DNA of 64,000 nt from Erigeron canadensis (Eukaryota; Streptophyta; Magnoliopsida; Asterales; Asteraceae). Position 1 is the first letter of the stretch; each line of letters starts with the position of its first letter. Both the position numbers and the translations under genes were made by a program. This document shows, one piece after another, positions 11,961-24,471 of this stretch. The notes beneath the pieces were generated by a model, which saw only the letters and a list, made by a program, of their open reading frames with translations, made no database searches and had not been told where the DNA came from. Where the stretch lies: positions 46,975,633-47,039,632 of the forward strand of contig NC_057768.1 in NCBI RefSeq assembly GCF_010389155.1, read 5' to 3'.

Positions 11961-13237
11961 GAAAGTTGAAAAAATGCGAAGTCAACAAATATTTTATAAC
12001 GTAGTAGACATAATACAATTACACTTTTTATCATATTTTGTTACGGTTTTTGATCTATTGAAACTTGGCTAAATTTGCACTGCGAAAGCGTAGATTGTTC
12101 TAAAGGAGCAGGTAGTTTCAATTGGGTGAAGCTAGTTGGGTATCACGTACAAGACGTGACATTGAGGTGACGTGGATTTAGTCAATGTATATATAGTATT
12201 TCTTCGTCATATTTCTTTTTCCATGAATTTTCATTAAAACATATATGCAATATTTTTTTTTTTTATTAAATTTTTTATGCATAAAAACATAAGAAGCAAG
12301 ATCCCTTGCGTTCTTGTTTAATACCATATGCGTTTTGAGCTTTTGATCTACTGTCATATACCGGCCATATCTGTACCGAATAACTTTGACTTTAACTACG
12401 AGTAGTAAATTAATCTTTCAATTTATATATGTTCCATATTAAATACGTAGTATTTTCTAAGCCAGAGTAGCTCTGTACTACTAAGCACACAATATTGTGT
12501 CGGAAATATTCATGAAAAACTTATGGGAGCACTTGGTTTTAGCGCCATAACTTCTACAAATATATACGAGTAGTATCTTGGTATACTGCGTATTACGGAG
12601 CAAATAAAAACAAATGCAACGAGTAAGAGTCAAGAAAAGCCCAAAAAGAGTCACATGACATGGTCCACATCTCAATAAATTGATTAATTTCCACCGTCTA
12701 CTCTTCAAATTAAATAAATCGTACATATGTTACCCAGGATATTCATTCAGTGTATTGGTAACTATATCGGTAATGTCATAATATTCTTGTCTAAGTGATG
12801 TTTGACTGCTACTTGGATTTTTGCTAAGAATTTGCTTTTAGTTAAAAAAATTGTTTTATATTTTTAGATTAAAAGTTTATATGAAACAAAGATGAATAAC
12901 TTAAGAGTCGGTCATTATCAATAATGGATTATATTGATATTTGTACCCGGCCATAAACTCAATCGATTAGTCAAACACAAAATACCGAAAGAAAAAACAA
13001 GTCGTCGTTACTAATAATAACTATCACTTTATGTATGTGATGTACAAGTGTACAACGTATACTAAGATGAAAGTTCATTAAATTAAATGAATGTATATAT
13101 GTTTAGATAGATACGGATGTATCCGTACACCGACTTCTCCATGTGACCGGCTAAAATTTTGCCATTCGGGATTTTATTTTTCCACCCTCGTGGCCACGTG
13201 GGTTTAACTACTTCACCCCGTATAAAACTGCTATTTG
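11961..13237. other. Intergenic, no gene seen
   Basis: AT-rich; no ORF with protein-like composition and no clear transposon ends. The 81-residue open frame at 12481..12726 minus has no recognisable features. Confidence 0.5.
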
Positions 13238-13245
13238 GCAGCAAC

Positions 13246-13867
13246 TAGGGCTGTCAATTTTGACCCAACCCGAAATCAACCTGAAAAAAATCAGGTTATA
13301 GTTGAGTATTTTTGACCCACCAATCCGCCAACCCACCAACCTAATTTTTTTTGGGATGGGTCCAGGTTGGGTTGTTGGGTTGTCAGGTCGACCCGTCAAC
13401 CCAATATCTTTAAAATAATTGAATTATAAATAATAGTTCATACTCCACATTACACTAATTCATACGTCCTATTCTCATTTTTTATATTTCTAACCTAAAG
13501 TAATTTCAAATATGAAATAAAAGAAGGATTCAAAATTCTGTAAGATGATAAGTGATGTAAGCTGAAGCGGTAAGTTTGTTAACTTTGTGCCAAGTATTAA
13601 CAATACCCTCGTATTTCTTTCTTTTTTGTACCATTAGTTTTCGGCTTACACCATCAATGATAAAGCTTTATATTGGTTGATTTATTCCATTTTATATTTA
13701 TATATATTTGCTTCTCGGGTCACATGGGTTGGGTCATGGGTTGACGGGTTGTGGGTCAGGGTTGAAATTTCTGACCTGAAACTTTTAGTGGGTTGAGTTA
13801 GGGTCGGAGTTTTTCAACCCGTCAACCCGAACCTGTCAACCCGAACCCAAACCCATTGACAACCCTA
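13246..13867. mobile_element. Non-autonomous hAT element
   Basis: Ends TAGGGCTGTCAAT and ATTGACAACCCTA are inverted repeats. The flanking 8-bp GCAGCAAC at 13238..13245 and 13868..13875 is a perfect target duplication, diagnostic of the hAT superfamily. Subterminal regions are rich in GACCC/GGGTT words (AACCCGTCAACCC and inverse). No transposase ORF; 622 bp. Confidence 0.88.
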
Positions 13868-13995
13868 GCAGCAACTATGCCATCTGTATTTGGTTGACCA
13901 ATTTATCATGTCAAAGTCTACACCTTTCTTTCAACTCAAGATTCCTCATCATGTCAAAACTTTATTCAAATAATAATAATAAAAAAAATAATATG

Positions 13996-14201
13996 ACTAG
14001 TCCAACTGGTTAGAGGCATCTCATGTTTTACTTAATGTCTTGAGTTCGATCCTTAGGGATGACAAGTCTTGAGTTTTTTTCCTCTGAATACTTGTAACGG
14101 CCCATGGTCAACATCTCGTTGTCTATGGTATGTGCAAGGATTCACCATTATGCAGTAAGGTTTTTTTGATTTCGCATATCGCTTGAATGTTTGAAAAAAA
14201 A
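13996..14201 (+). mobile_element. SINE (tRNA-derived)
   Basis: A-box-like TAGTCCAACTGGTTAGAGGC near 14000, B box GAGTTCGATCC near 14041, and an A-rich 3' tail near 14192..14201. This is the structure of a pol III SINE. A clear target duplication could not be picked out from the A-rich flanks. Confidence 0.6.
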
Positions 14202-14660
14202 ATATATAAAGAAATGAAATGAGATCTATACATTTACCTTGTGTTTTTATTATAAAAAGTGAAAAATACATAGACGCGCCTATAAAAATAAATTGTCCAT
14301 ACCACCATACATAAAGTTGAGAAAAAAAAAAAAAGTTGTCATAATCTTAAAATTCAAAGTTTTCAATTTTGATATATCATAATCTTATCTTCTTATAATT
14401 AAAATATATGCATTTGCCAAAAGTCGAAGAAGTATCACAATGTTACAAATTTAATAAGTGTCATTAATTTGGGCTGAACCAGTAATTGAATAATGAAGCC
14501 CACAATATTTGGTTGGGCTAGTCCTGTAGATAGTACTCGTAAATAAACTAAAAAGATGCAAAATTATGACCACAAAATATGTGAATGGTTGCTATATTTT
14601 ATACTCGTATTTAACAAGTAGAGTGTCGCATGATTCTCGTTTCAGTGATTTACGCCAAAC

Positions 14661-14667
14661 TATATAT
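14661..14667 (+). promoter_or_regulatory. Candidate TATA box of the ATL gene
   Basis: TATATAT about 180 bp upstream of the chosen start at 14845. Its position supports the shorter protein, because the longer in-frame start at 14566 lies upstream of this box. Confidence 0.4.
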
Positions 14668-14844
14668 GTGAAGAGGAAAAAAACGAAACAATGCCTACGT
14701 TATCATATCTTTCATCTCATACTCATGAATAATGATCTCAGACCAAATAATCTTAGAATCTGTAAATTCCGTTGTTTCCATTCTCCTAAAAGGCCGGAAC
14801 GTTTTATCTCCGGCCTATTTTCCGAACAACCTGCCCTTCGGGAA

Positions 14845-15756
14845 ATGTCGACAGGCCCCACACACGCCCCATCACCAACGATACCTTACACTTCTCCACC
14901 TGTTACGGTCATTCTAACCATTATTCTTCTCCTTTTCTTCTTTGTCGGTTTTTGTTCTATATACTTTTGTAGGTGTTTCATGCATAATTTATTTTACACA
15001 TGGCAACAACGACAGAACCCCTCCAGGACCCCAACGGGTCGTGGAGGGGATCGTCTACATCACGGGCTAGACCATTTGATCATAAGATCTTTTCCCACAT
15101 TTACGTATTCAAGTGTCAAAGAATATCGAAAGGAGAATTACGGGTTAGAATGTGCGATATGTTTAAGTGAATTTAAAGATGAAAGCGTCCTTCGACTTTT
15201 AACAAAATGTTGCCATGTATTTCATCAAGATTGTATTGATCTTTGGCTTGCATCACATAAATCATGTCCATGTTGTCGGTGTAGTCTCGACATGCCTTAT
15301 GATTCCCCCGAAAAATCCCCAACTTCGGTTATTAATAGTAGTGCTAATTCTATCCATGATGGTCGAGAAAACAATGATTCGCATGGAGATTCTATTGCTA
15401 TTGATATTAATGAAAATCGTGAGAATATTGAAGATAAATGTGAAACAAAAAAGGATCAGAAACATGTGGTAATTGATGTCGGTCAAGATAGAAGAGAGGA
15501 TAATCTTAAGACGACGAGAGATCAAGGATTCACGAGGTCTAAGTCCACTGGACATGCAATTGTTAGGAATTTTAGAGGACGTGAAAACGACGAGAAGTTT
15601 ATGTTAAGGTTGCCACACGATGTGCAAGCGAAGCTTATTCCGAGACACAATTGGACAAGAAGTTGTACTGAATTCGGAGAATACAAAAGCAAAACCTCGT
15701 CTAGTCATACCGGATTCGACAAGGTAACACTAGACAAAGATGGACATAAGACCTAG
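14845..15756 (+). CDS. ATL-family RING-H2 E3 ubiquitin ligase
   Basis: Intronless, 303 residues from ATG 14845. Residues 20-42 form one strongly hydrophobic transmembrane helix. The GLD motif of the ATL family is at 74-76 (HHGLDHLIIRSFP). The RING-H2 finger spans 103-144, with zinc ligands C103, C106, C122, H124, H127, C130, C141 and C144 and the conserved W134 that contacts the E2 enzyme. The C-terminus has the RSKSTGHAIV and FMLRLPHDVQAKL segments typical of the ATL6/ATL31/ATL11-like group. ATLs are membrane-anchored E3 ligases that pass ubiquitin from E2 to substrates, often in defence or nutrient signalling. Oddity: the usual Pro of the LLPKC segment is Thr120 here. The frame stays open upstream to 14566, but that extension has no signal-like or family sequence and precedes the candidate TATA box, so it was excluded. 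Confidence 0.88.
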   Translation: MSTGPTHAPSPTIPYTSPPVTVILTIILLLFFFVGFCSIYFCRCFMHNLFYTWQQRQNPSRTPTGRGGDRLHHGLDHLIIRSFPTFTYSSVKEYRKENYGLECAICLSEFKDESVLRLLTKCCHVFHQDCIDLWLASHKSCPCCRCSLDMPYDSPEKSPTSVINSSANSIHDGRENNDSHGDSIAIDINENRENIEDKCETKKDQKHVVIDVGQDRREDNLKTTRDQGFTRSKSTGHAIVRNFRGRENDEKFMLRLPHDVQAKLIPRHNWTRSCTEFGEYKSKTSSSHTGFDKVTLDKDGHKT

Positions 15757-16134
15757 CTAGGATAGATATAGGACCAAAATCTAGCTACTAGTAATTTTCT
15801 TTTGATTTTTAGGCAACTTTATGTATTCGGCATTGTATTTCTTTTGTGAAAAAGGGAGAAAAATTATCAGATTAAAGGATTTCATAAATGGTCTCATCGA
15901 TAAAATATTGATTGAATTCTCCTTGCTATGGGCCATCGGATGATATATAGTAAGCCAAAAAATAGCAGGCTACACTTAGTGGGCTAAACCTTTCTCCTAG
16001 AAAAGAAAACTTAATATCAGATAGCTCATAAGCCCATAAAGTTTATCCAGTGACATCAATGAGTTTTATCTTAAAGTAAAGGTTAATTGTTTTAAAGCAT
16101 AAGTTATATTGCCATAGTAACGCTAACAAGCTTT
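15757..16134. other. 3' flank of the ATL gene
   Basis: Downstream AT-rich sequence with probable 3' untranslated region; no further gene. Confidence 0.5.
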
Positions 16135-16154
16135 AGTTAAATACTCCCCTTAAC

Positions 16155-16394
16155 CACTAGGTTAACCCAGTGGTCAGGGGCGTTTCACTAAAACCTGCTA
16201 TGTGGGGCCTCGGGGAGTTTATTCCAAGGTCTCGAGTTCGAGCCTTGGTAGGTTCTCCTCGATGGTATTTTCCAATAAAGAAGGTGGTATGGTGAGAAAG
16301 ACTATTTAAGATCCGCTTAGTGTGGGACTCTTTCGTTGTGTGATTAGCACACATCATACGCGTCTGAGGTAAAATTCACTTGTTAAAAAAAAAG
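16155..16394 (+). mobile_element. SINE with perfect 20-bp target duplication
   Basis: The 20-bp sequence at 16135..16154 is repeated exactly at 16395..16414, immediately bracketing the element. A-box-like TTAACCCAGTGGTCAGGGG is near 16161, B box GAGTTCGAGCC at 16234..16244, and the element ends in an A run. The long duplication and A tail show LINE-type retroposition. The perfect duplication indicates recent insertion. The 66-residue frame on the other strand is not a gene. Confidence 0.92.
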
Positions 16395-16414
16395 AGTTAA
16401 ATACTCCCCTTAAC

Positions 16415-19400
16415 TAAGGGCATTTTTTAGATGTCGTTTGAGTGTTTGACATGATTAATTTTAATTTAAAACAGTAAATTCTAAATTTCCCTTGTAATGC
16501 ATTAAACAAGAGATGATGATTTTTTTTTTTTCATATGACTTCAAATTACAGAGCTTGGTAATGATAATATACATGAGATCGAGATACAGATTTTAATTGT
16601 ATGATATAGAAAGGGTTATTACTTATAATGGTCGAATTAATTTTGGTGATCGAGTGTACGGTACCAATCAGACTTATAATAACTAAACCAGCTGTTGAAC
16701 TGAATTGGTAACGTAAAATGGCATTTCTAAATATGTAACTTTTGATGACTCAAAATCAAATTGGAATTAATGGAGAGAATGTCATGTCGACCACATTGAA
16801 GGTCCGTTTATGGCAACTATATTTCACCCGGAAAGATAACAGGCTAGCTTCATTATCCTTTCAAACGGATTGCTATACTGGACAATAATTTTTATAACTG
16901 CCACCACAAATGGTACAAGCTGCATTTATAAACCAGAGAAATTAGGAACCATTATCTGTATTTTAAAACAGGGTAAAAAAAAAAAGTGACACACGATGAA
17001 GTCTGTTTTTTTTTTTTTTGCATGTATTCAAGTTAAGGGTAATAAACTCGACTTTTGTGTGCACATTCGGAAGTTACAACTCTAACATGGGGCCAACATT
17101 TCATCATATATTTTTTTCCTTTCGAGTTACAGGCTGGAAAGTTCAAAGTCCTTGTAACTAGCCCGTGCCCTGTAGCAGTAGTGAACTAGGATATCCAGTT
17201 TTGGTCGAAAAGACAAATGGTCTTGCCGTATGAACTTACAATTTTATGATTGAGTTGGTCATGTGATTATGTCTCATTTCATAGTAGAGCTAGCCAATAT
17301 ATTCTATGATTATTGCTTGGCTTTCACTTTCTTTTCAAGTACGAGTATATGCTATTAAAGAAAAGTATATTGCAATTAATATGACAAATTAATTATAATG
17401 GCTGCTGAGACCAAATAGAATATCATGAGCTGTGTTTATCTTGTTAATCAGTGTGGTAGTGTCGATGCAAATACAAACTTGTCTCTATATTCAAGTGAGA
17501 CACACATGAACTCTCCTAGCTATCTATATGATTATGATATATATTCACATTGGTTCTGTAATACATATATATGATTGGAAGCTCTTTGTCCACTTGCCAA
17601 TATATTGCTCCCTAAAAAGACACTAGCTAATTGCATTTACTTTTTTTTTTTTTTTGTGCGTATTGGAGTTTCATGCTTAAATAATGCCAAGCTAGTGGGT
17701 ATAGTATTTCTTTTGGATGTACATTTGGTAATTAGTACTATATAACATGTGGTATTACACTTTTTTCTCTCATCTTTCAATTTACAGATGGGAAAGTAGT
17801 GATTTTATCGGGTTCACGTGATGGAACCGGGATGCTATCGTTGTACATTGAATGTGCCCGTTTTTTTATTTTTTTATTTACAGAAAGTGTAAACTGATGA
17901 AAAGTAACATTGTTCTATGTTAAAGTGGCCATGTACGCTACATGCTTTCTCAGACAGTTGGTGTTTGATACCATTCACTTCTGAAAATATGATATATGTA
18001 CTGGAAATATATATACATAACTTTTGAAATGTTAGTAACTACTTTCTGCCAAACTGGAGATTTGTTATAAATTATGGAGATGTTAAAAACTGTAATTTGT
18101 AGTGAGGAATCATGATGTTGCAGGATACCGGAAAGAAACTCCAGGACAGTAAACATGACTGGGTAACGTTATGTCGTAAATATGTGCAAGCATTAATATT
18201 GTTAATTTGCTAGAACAGTACTGTAACTTGTAGTAATTTGATCTTCATGGAGTTATAGATTCATACATTTAGTATGTGTAAATTAATGACAAATTCAATT
18301 CAGTGATGCTTTTCAAGGAGACTATTAATTTGTGGTTTCTCAATTGATACGAAGTTTGTGTCACCACTCATAGTTTCGTCAATTATACTTTTACTGCATT
18401 TGCAAATTAACTTGTAGGTTTAAGTTTTAATTAAGTTAGAAGTTATACCCAACAATTACTGGCCTATTAATTTGTGCCGCTTCTACTTCTCTGTTCAGGC
18501 AGGTTTTAGGGACTCAAGCTTTAAGCTTTAATTTAACGGCTCTTTTGATGGTTTGGTGAAACTACGATCTGGTCTGCTTCGATGACATCCCAAAAAGTGA
18601 AATCCTTTTAGACAATGTAATACATCCTCTCCCTTAATTAATTTGGTAAGATTAGATCGTGTAATTTAACATGGACGACAGAGTGGTAACTGTGCTCGTA
18701 ATCCCCTTTACGCAAACACCCTTTGTTTGGTATCTTAATTGCTAAAGTCTATCACTGCGCGCAGTTCAAAAATATTACTCCAATTAGAAGATATGGTAAA
18801 AAATCAATATACATTTGCAGATTATCGATTAATCATTTAATTAACTTTATCGTAAACAGACAATAATCCTAGTTCTGTATTGTTAAAAACATAATTAATT
18901 TTGACATGGGCCGGTTTCATCTTTTGTAGCAAGATGTAAATAATACTATATATGCTGGTCTTTTTTGGATTCAGATATAGGTACTGTACGGTACTTTTAT
19001 TCATTAGAAAAATGATTAATAATGTAAATAGTTATTTGTTTGAATGAGGGAACACATTGCTTTGAAAAAAGAAATGTTAACATACAAATGGGTCTTTTCC
19101 CATCTGTCAAGATGTACATATACATATATAAGTTAGGGTCCAGACACCATATGCCCATAGATTTTAAGAAGTTATCGCCATGTACAAATATATATATTGT
19201 GTAGTAGTAGTACTACTGGTTTTGCCTTGGATTTGCATTCTAGTGATGTCAAATATAAATGAAATTGTACACTGTTATGTTGCAGTTGGTCAGTTTGTGA
19301 TCTTTGTCTTGAGATGGTAGATATGATGAAAATGTGAAAGAAAAAAAAAACAAGTGATGTGAAATTGTGAATTGTGTGTGTGTGTGGTGAATGTGAATGA

Positions 19401-20324
19401 TTGGTAATATATGAGATAGATGGTAGATGATGCTGCTTGTTGTCACATGGATTTTACTGGCAGGAGGAGGTGTCAGACAGGTTGGACCATGGTCCAAGTG
19501 AGACCACCCCCACCCTCACCCTCTCATCAGTCATCTTCACCACAATACTACTGTTCTTAGTCCCACCTCCTTCTACCCTTGCATCCTTGCTTGGCTCAGT
19601 TTTATATGACTATGAGAGGCCCGGTAAATTAAATTTAAATTGATGCTTTTTAATTTGTTACACTGACTTCTTAGACATTGTAATCTATTATTTACAGTAT
19701 TTATTTATCTTATGTAATATGTAATCTAATGTAATTTTGATTAACTTTGTGCCAATAGCATAAACTTAAGTTGTTTAAGTTGAGTGGATATTACTAAGAC
19801 ATGGCCGCCATTGGCCACATGCTAAATAAAATTGATCCTATTACTTAATTGGTTAAGGGGAATTAAACATTGCACCTCTTCTTAAATGACCATTTATCCA
19901 TACGTGTTCTATTTTTCCTTGCAAACTGGAAAACCAAAAATGCCTGATACTACTCATATACATTTGTATTTGTTAGCCAGGCAAAGTGCCAAAGTGTTTT
20001 TGCATTCCCAACCATCCACAAAACACATCGAAAATTCGAGTTACAATAATACCCCTTATAATCCTATTACATGATATCCGATTAAAAGGAACTCACCACA
20101 CCAATAGCTTCCCAATGTGACTGCCATCACACTGACCACCACACTAGTCTCCTAATGGATCACGTGTACCAGGAATCCCATTCCATAGTGGTATGACCAT
20201 ATGACTACACGAGGCACATATACACTATGAAGTACTCGTAATAATTTGAACTTTCAAGATAATTCTAGCTCCGCATGCAAACTACAAAAATATGTCTCAA
20301 GCTATTCAATATTTCTTAATTAAC
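16415..20324. other. Long intergenic stretch, no gene recognised
   Basis: About 3.9 kb of single-copy-looking AT-rich DNA with scattered GC-richer patches (17800..18150, 18480..18620, 19430..19620). I see no ORF with protein-like composition, no miRNA family I recognise, and no transposon ends. A perfect 16-bp palindrome TTGGACCATGGTCCAA is at 19482..19497. An untranslated transcript cannot be excluded. Confidence 0.45.
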
Positions 20325-20680
20325 AGTTAATGTAGTGACGCAATAAAAGTGTCACTAAACCATAGTTTTATCTATACTTCTGAAATTAGAAGCTAGGTAG
20401 ATACAATATTCTTGTATGAGGCTTAATATTGCAGTGACACATTTTACTTAATAAAGTATCACTACATCCGAGTTTTAGTGACATTTTGTTAAAGAGTGTA
20501 GAGGCAACTATCACTGAATCCGAGCTTTACCTACACTTTTTATAAAGCATAAATGAAACTATTTGTCAACTACACTAATACAAGTGTGAGTAAAAATGGA
20601 GTGGATAAAATTTTTTACCCACGCTACTATATACCAATAAAAAGTGATACTAAAGGTGTAGGTATGATGTCATAGTGTTA
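20325..20680. repeat. Unclassified repeat with AGTGACA/TGTCACT words
   Basis: Several inverted and direct copies of GTGTCACTAAA-like and AGTGACATTTT-like words occur in 350 bp, as in subterminal regions of CACTA elements. The right edge TGTCATAGTG could be a CACTA terminus read in reverse, but no partner end was found. Confidence 0.3.
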
Positions 20681-22973
20681 TTATTATATTTTTATTTGAT
20701 TTACATTATAATTAAATAGTTTTAAGACTCGATCTATTCATGAAATTGTTATCACACGTATCTTGTTAAAATCATTTCGGTCTTGTTTGCCCTTATTGAT
20801 CTACAAGTCGTTGGTTTGATTAGAATATTGCAACATGAAGTCATGAACAATTATAGATGAAGACAAATATTTCGTTTGATATGCATTTTCTTTTGTGTTT
20901 TTCTGATTAATGTTTGTTGTTAAATCCTGATGAAATGTCCATTAGTTTTTCTCTCTATGAAATGTCTAGCAGTTTCTTCTCTTTGAAAAATGTGAGGAAA
21001 TCCATCCAATAAGACTTTTATTAAAACCGGTTCAATCCCCATTGACTCATTGGGCCTTACCGGGTGGACCGCTCTATTTTTACCTTGCTGCAATGCTTTT
21101 TGCCTTTTTCATTTTCAAATGTGAAGTGGAACTAGTTAACTTCTAAATTAACATGCATCACTCAAAGATATACTTTAAATAATACTCGTAAATGTTAAAT
21201 TAACTTCCTAAAAATGAAGCTTTTCTAGAGTACATTAATTGGTGTCGAATTTCAATATTATTATTGTATTGAACTTTTGTAGGCCAAACCAAATTTCTTT
21301 TTCAACGTTCAAATCATTGAGGAGTAGATTATAAGTACTAAAATTATAACTTGCCATAGTAACAATCTTTGGAAGAATCGTACTTGATTTGACCAAGAAC
21401 TTTAGAGTTAATTAGCCGAGTTCGCTATTCTCTTGACATTATGGTAGAATAATCTATTAAAAAAAAAAAAATTTAGCTAAGGTTACGATCATAACATCAA
21501 ATCGGCTGAACTTTGAACTTTAGGTTTCCAAATTACGAAGTTGAAACTCATTCTTTTTACTTATGTTATAAAATTTTCAACTATTTATTGTCTATTCTTG
21601 TATGTTATACAAACGAACCATTGCGTTGCTTACGTGACGTTTTTTTTTACTGTTAATTGAATTGGAACCATATAAGTATATAATATGACGATATGACATG
21701 GCTAACATTCATGGCAATAAATAGGAAGAGAATCGTATTTAGGCTATTCGGAGAACGTTGATATTTTTGTTCAATTGTACTACAATCATATCGGACCGTA
21801 GTATCCAGGATTGTGTTTGGATTTATCTTCATTATCTCAAGATATTTATCTAAAACGATTGTGAATCCGACCTTTTACCCGAAGATCTTGTTTTGTACAA
21901 GTTAACTTTTGAGATTCATTTTTACATCATATATATGCAACTCGCGATTTGATTATATTCAAAAAACTTATTATTACTCCCTTGATTCCAATGCAAAAAT
22001 AAATGAATTAACAAGACACATGTCTACATCACTTGCTTCATGATTAAAGCCACTTTTGAACGTAGATTTTATGTTGGCTCCAAAATTTTAGAATCAAATA
22101 ATGAAGTTAGTACTATGGAAATAATTATCGGGAAGAATCTTTATAGAAAGAAAGCCATATAATAGTTGAAATCAGAGGCTACAAAAGTAGGCTATATTCA
22201 TCTACATGATGAATCAAGGTTGCCAAGTTCAGAAAAACTAGAGCTTTTAAAGGGCGTGGGACAAAGAATCCCTCCCCAAGTGCAATTATATATGGGGGTG
22301 ACCAGAGAAAATTCCATCCCCAATACCCACACACATACATGTACAATATGTGAGTTGTATCAAATATTAAATATTGGTAGCAATTAATGTGATACATATA
22401 CACGCATCATATATCTAATCATTGACATATTGAATTGCATCGTCATTCTTACTGTCTTTCGACTTGCATTTATTTTCATTTAATATAACTGTTTTTTGCA
22501 CGCTCACATATAACATGAATGATTTCGATTGGTACCAACTACGGATTTTTGCCAATGATAATAATATTAGAGTTCATTTTACTATGAGAATATATCCGGC
22601 TATTCACCATTACGCTCTCTGACTTCAGAGCTACTCCGCTTCGTTTATAGTAAATCAAAATGTAATCATATACGCTAATGACTACGACATATCAGACTAA
22701 TTTGTAAGCTTAAACATGCATATATTTAGAAATCTAATGTGTTAGTTATAAATTTCACGCATTCTCTCCTCAAATCTTAAGTTTAGGCTTAATAGATTAA
22801 TAATCATATTTATTAATTAACAATTTCTATATTTTTTTACCGGTCCCTTCTTAGGAAAAAAAATAAAGTTCTTTAATAATGACAAAATATGTAATAGTTG
22901 TATCAGAAAAGCTGTACTCGGTAAATATGATGTTTTTGGATCTTCTTACAAACATCATTCTTGAGAGTTGACC
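20681..22973. other. Intergenic, no gene seen
   Basis: AT-rich. The overlapping open frames at 22166..22403 occupy both strands of the same DNA and neither has recognisable features. Confidence 0.45.
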
Positions 22974-22981
22974 TAAACAAT

Positions 22982-23467
22982 TAAAGCTGGCGTCCGACAC
23001 GACACGGTAAGATACGAACACGATAAGACACGAACACGATAGGGTTAAACACGAACACGACACGATAGCTAATCGTGTCAGTTTTTCCAAACATGAACAC
23101 AACACGATTTTTAACAGGTTACACGATAAGGGACCTATTAAGAGACCTGTTAAGGGACTTGTTAAAAGTTACACAATAAGGGACCTGATAACGTATCTTA
23201 TTGTGTTTTAACGTGTCTTATCGTGTCTTAACGTGTCTTATCGTGTCCTTAACGTGTCCTTAACTTGTCTTTAACGGGTCTTTAACGTGTCTTAACATGT
23301 CCGTATATATATACTACTTATCTTATCGTGTCTTATCGTGTTTTAACATGTCCGGCCTGTTAAGACACGATAACTATTCATACGAAACACGTTAAGGTCA
23401 AACACGAAATACGAAAAAATCAGGTCGTGTCGTGCTAACAAGTCCGTGTTGGAAATTGCAGGCACTA
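22982..23467. mobile_element. Non-autonomous hAT element with internal repeats
   Basis: Ends TAAAGCTGGCGTCCGACACG and (reverse) TAGTGCCTGCAATTTCCAAC are imperfect inverted repeats. The flanking TAAACAAT at 22974..22981 and 23468..23475 is a perfect 8-bp target duplication. The interior is filled with degenerate ACACGATAAG / CTTATCGTGT words in both orientations, which would bind a transposase or form hairpins. 486 bp, non-coding. Confidence 0.82.
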
Positions 23468-23475
23468 TAAACAAT

Positions 23476-23896
23476 TTAAGATAAATACTTTCCGCCGTTC
23501 AATTATTTTAGACAAGATAAAAATGTTAATTATGGTAAGGGTGGTGGAACTTGGTAGTACACTTTGAGAGACAAAATCATCGCCAATAATATATAAACAG
23601 ATCACATAGTAAAAGTATTACATTGATTTAGACATTAAATTTCGGGTTAATACTTTTAATAGAATATTAATTTATTTCATACAAATCACATTAATTCATT
23701 TCATATTAATCACATTAGTTAATATAGATTTGGTGTTAAACCATAATAACACCATTAAAATTTTGTGAATAATATAAATTTAATGATATTTTAGTCAATG
23801 GATTGATCTAAACTGGAAGATATCTTTCATCTCGATTTCGTTTGGTACCATCATTGTATCGTTCAAGAAATAACTTTAGACAACTTTCATAACATA
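23476..23896. other. Intergenic, no gene seen
   Basis: AT-rich; nothing recognised. Confidence 0.5.
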
Positions 23897-24471
23897 TCTA
23901 ACAATAATAATAAAAAAGATTCTTAAATTGTTTTCTAGATAAATCACCACCCTTAAATGAAAAGTCACTTTAAATTAAGACTTTTAGATTGTTTTGATTA
24001 CATCATCTTCTTTATTTAGATTAAGATAATTACTCACCTTTGACTATGCCTTTCTAATTACACCTACACCTCGTTTTTTTTAACGTCATCATCATCATCA
24101 CAATAATACTAACATATTGTACATCTATTGAATCTTTACATATTTATCTATGATTACATTATATTCATGATCACGCCAATTTTGTTTTTAATATTTTTTG
24201 AAGTTCTATTATCATCTATTTTATATAAAAAATTGTATCTATTTGATTTATAAAATTTTAGATTATTTTTACGAGAAATTTTACCATATGTTTATGGAGT
24301 CTTCGATACTAACATATATAGAATTATCACAACAATAACATAAATTATTTTTCAGCGGGTAGTGTATTAAAATATAAATGTATTAAAAATGCAAATGTAT
24401 GTCATTAAAAAAATTTAACATGCAAATCATTATATACGTTCACCCGCGTATTACGCGAGAAAATAATCTAG
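23897..24471 (+). mobile_element. Complete small non-autonomous Helitron
   Basis: The 5' end TCTAACAATAATAATAAAAA follows an A. The 3' end has hairpin CCCGCG-TATTA-CGCGAG at 24443..24459 and CTAG at 24468..24471, followed by T. Both ends match the Helitron at 6442..8703, including the CACCCTTAAATGAAAA segment near the 5' end. 575 bp, non-coding. Confidence 0.78.

Noticed and set aside
12481..12726. 81-residue Cys-rich open frame on the minus strand
   Set aside because: No signal peptide or regular Cys spacing of a secreted peptide, and no start context; treated as chance.
14566..14844. N-terminal extension of the first ATL protein
   Set aside because: The frame is open but lacks family sequence, and it begins upstream of the candidate TATA box at 14661. 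ATL proteins start shortly before the membrane helix, as MSTGPTHAPS does.
19249..19497. 82-residue His/Thr-rich frame on the minus strand
   Set aside because: Reflects a TG/AC-rich DNA stretch at 19370..19420; no conserved feature.
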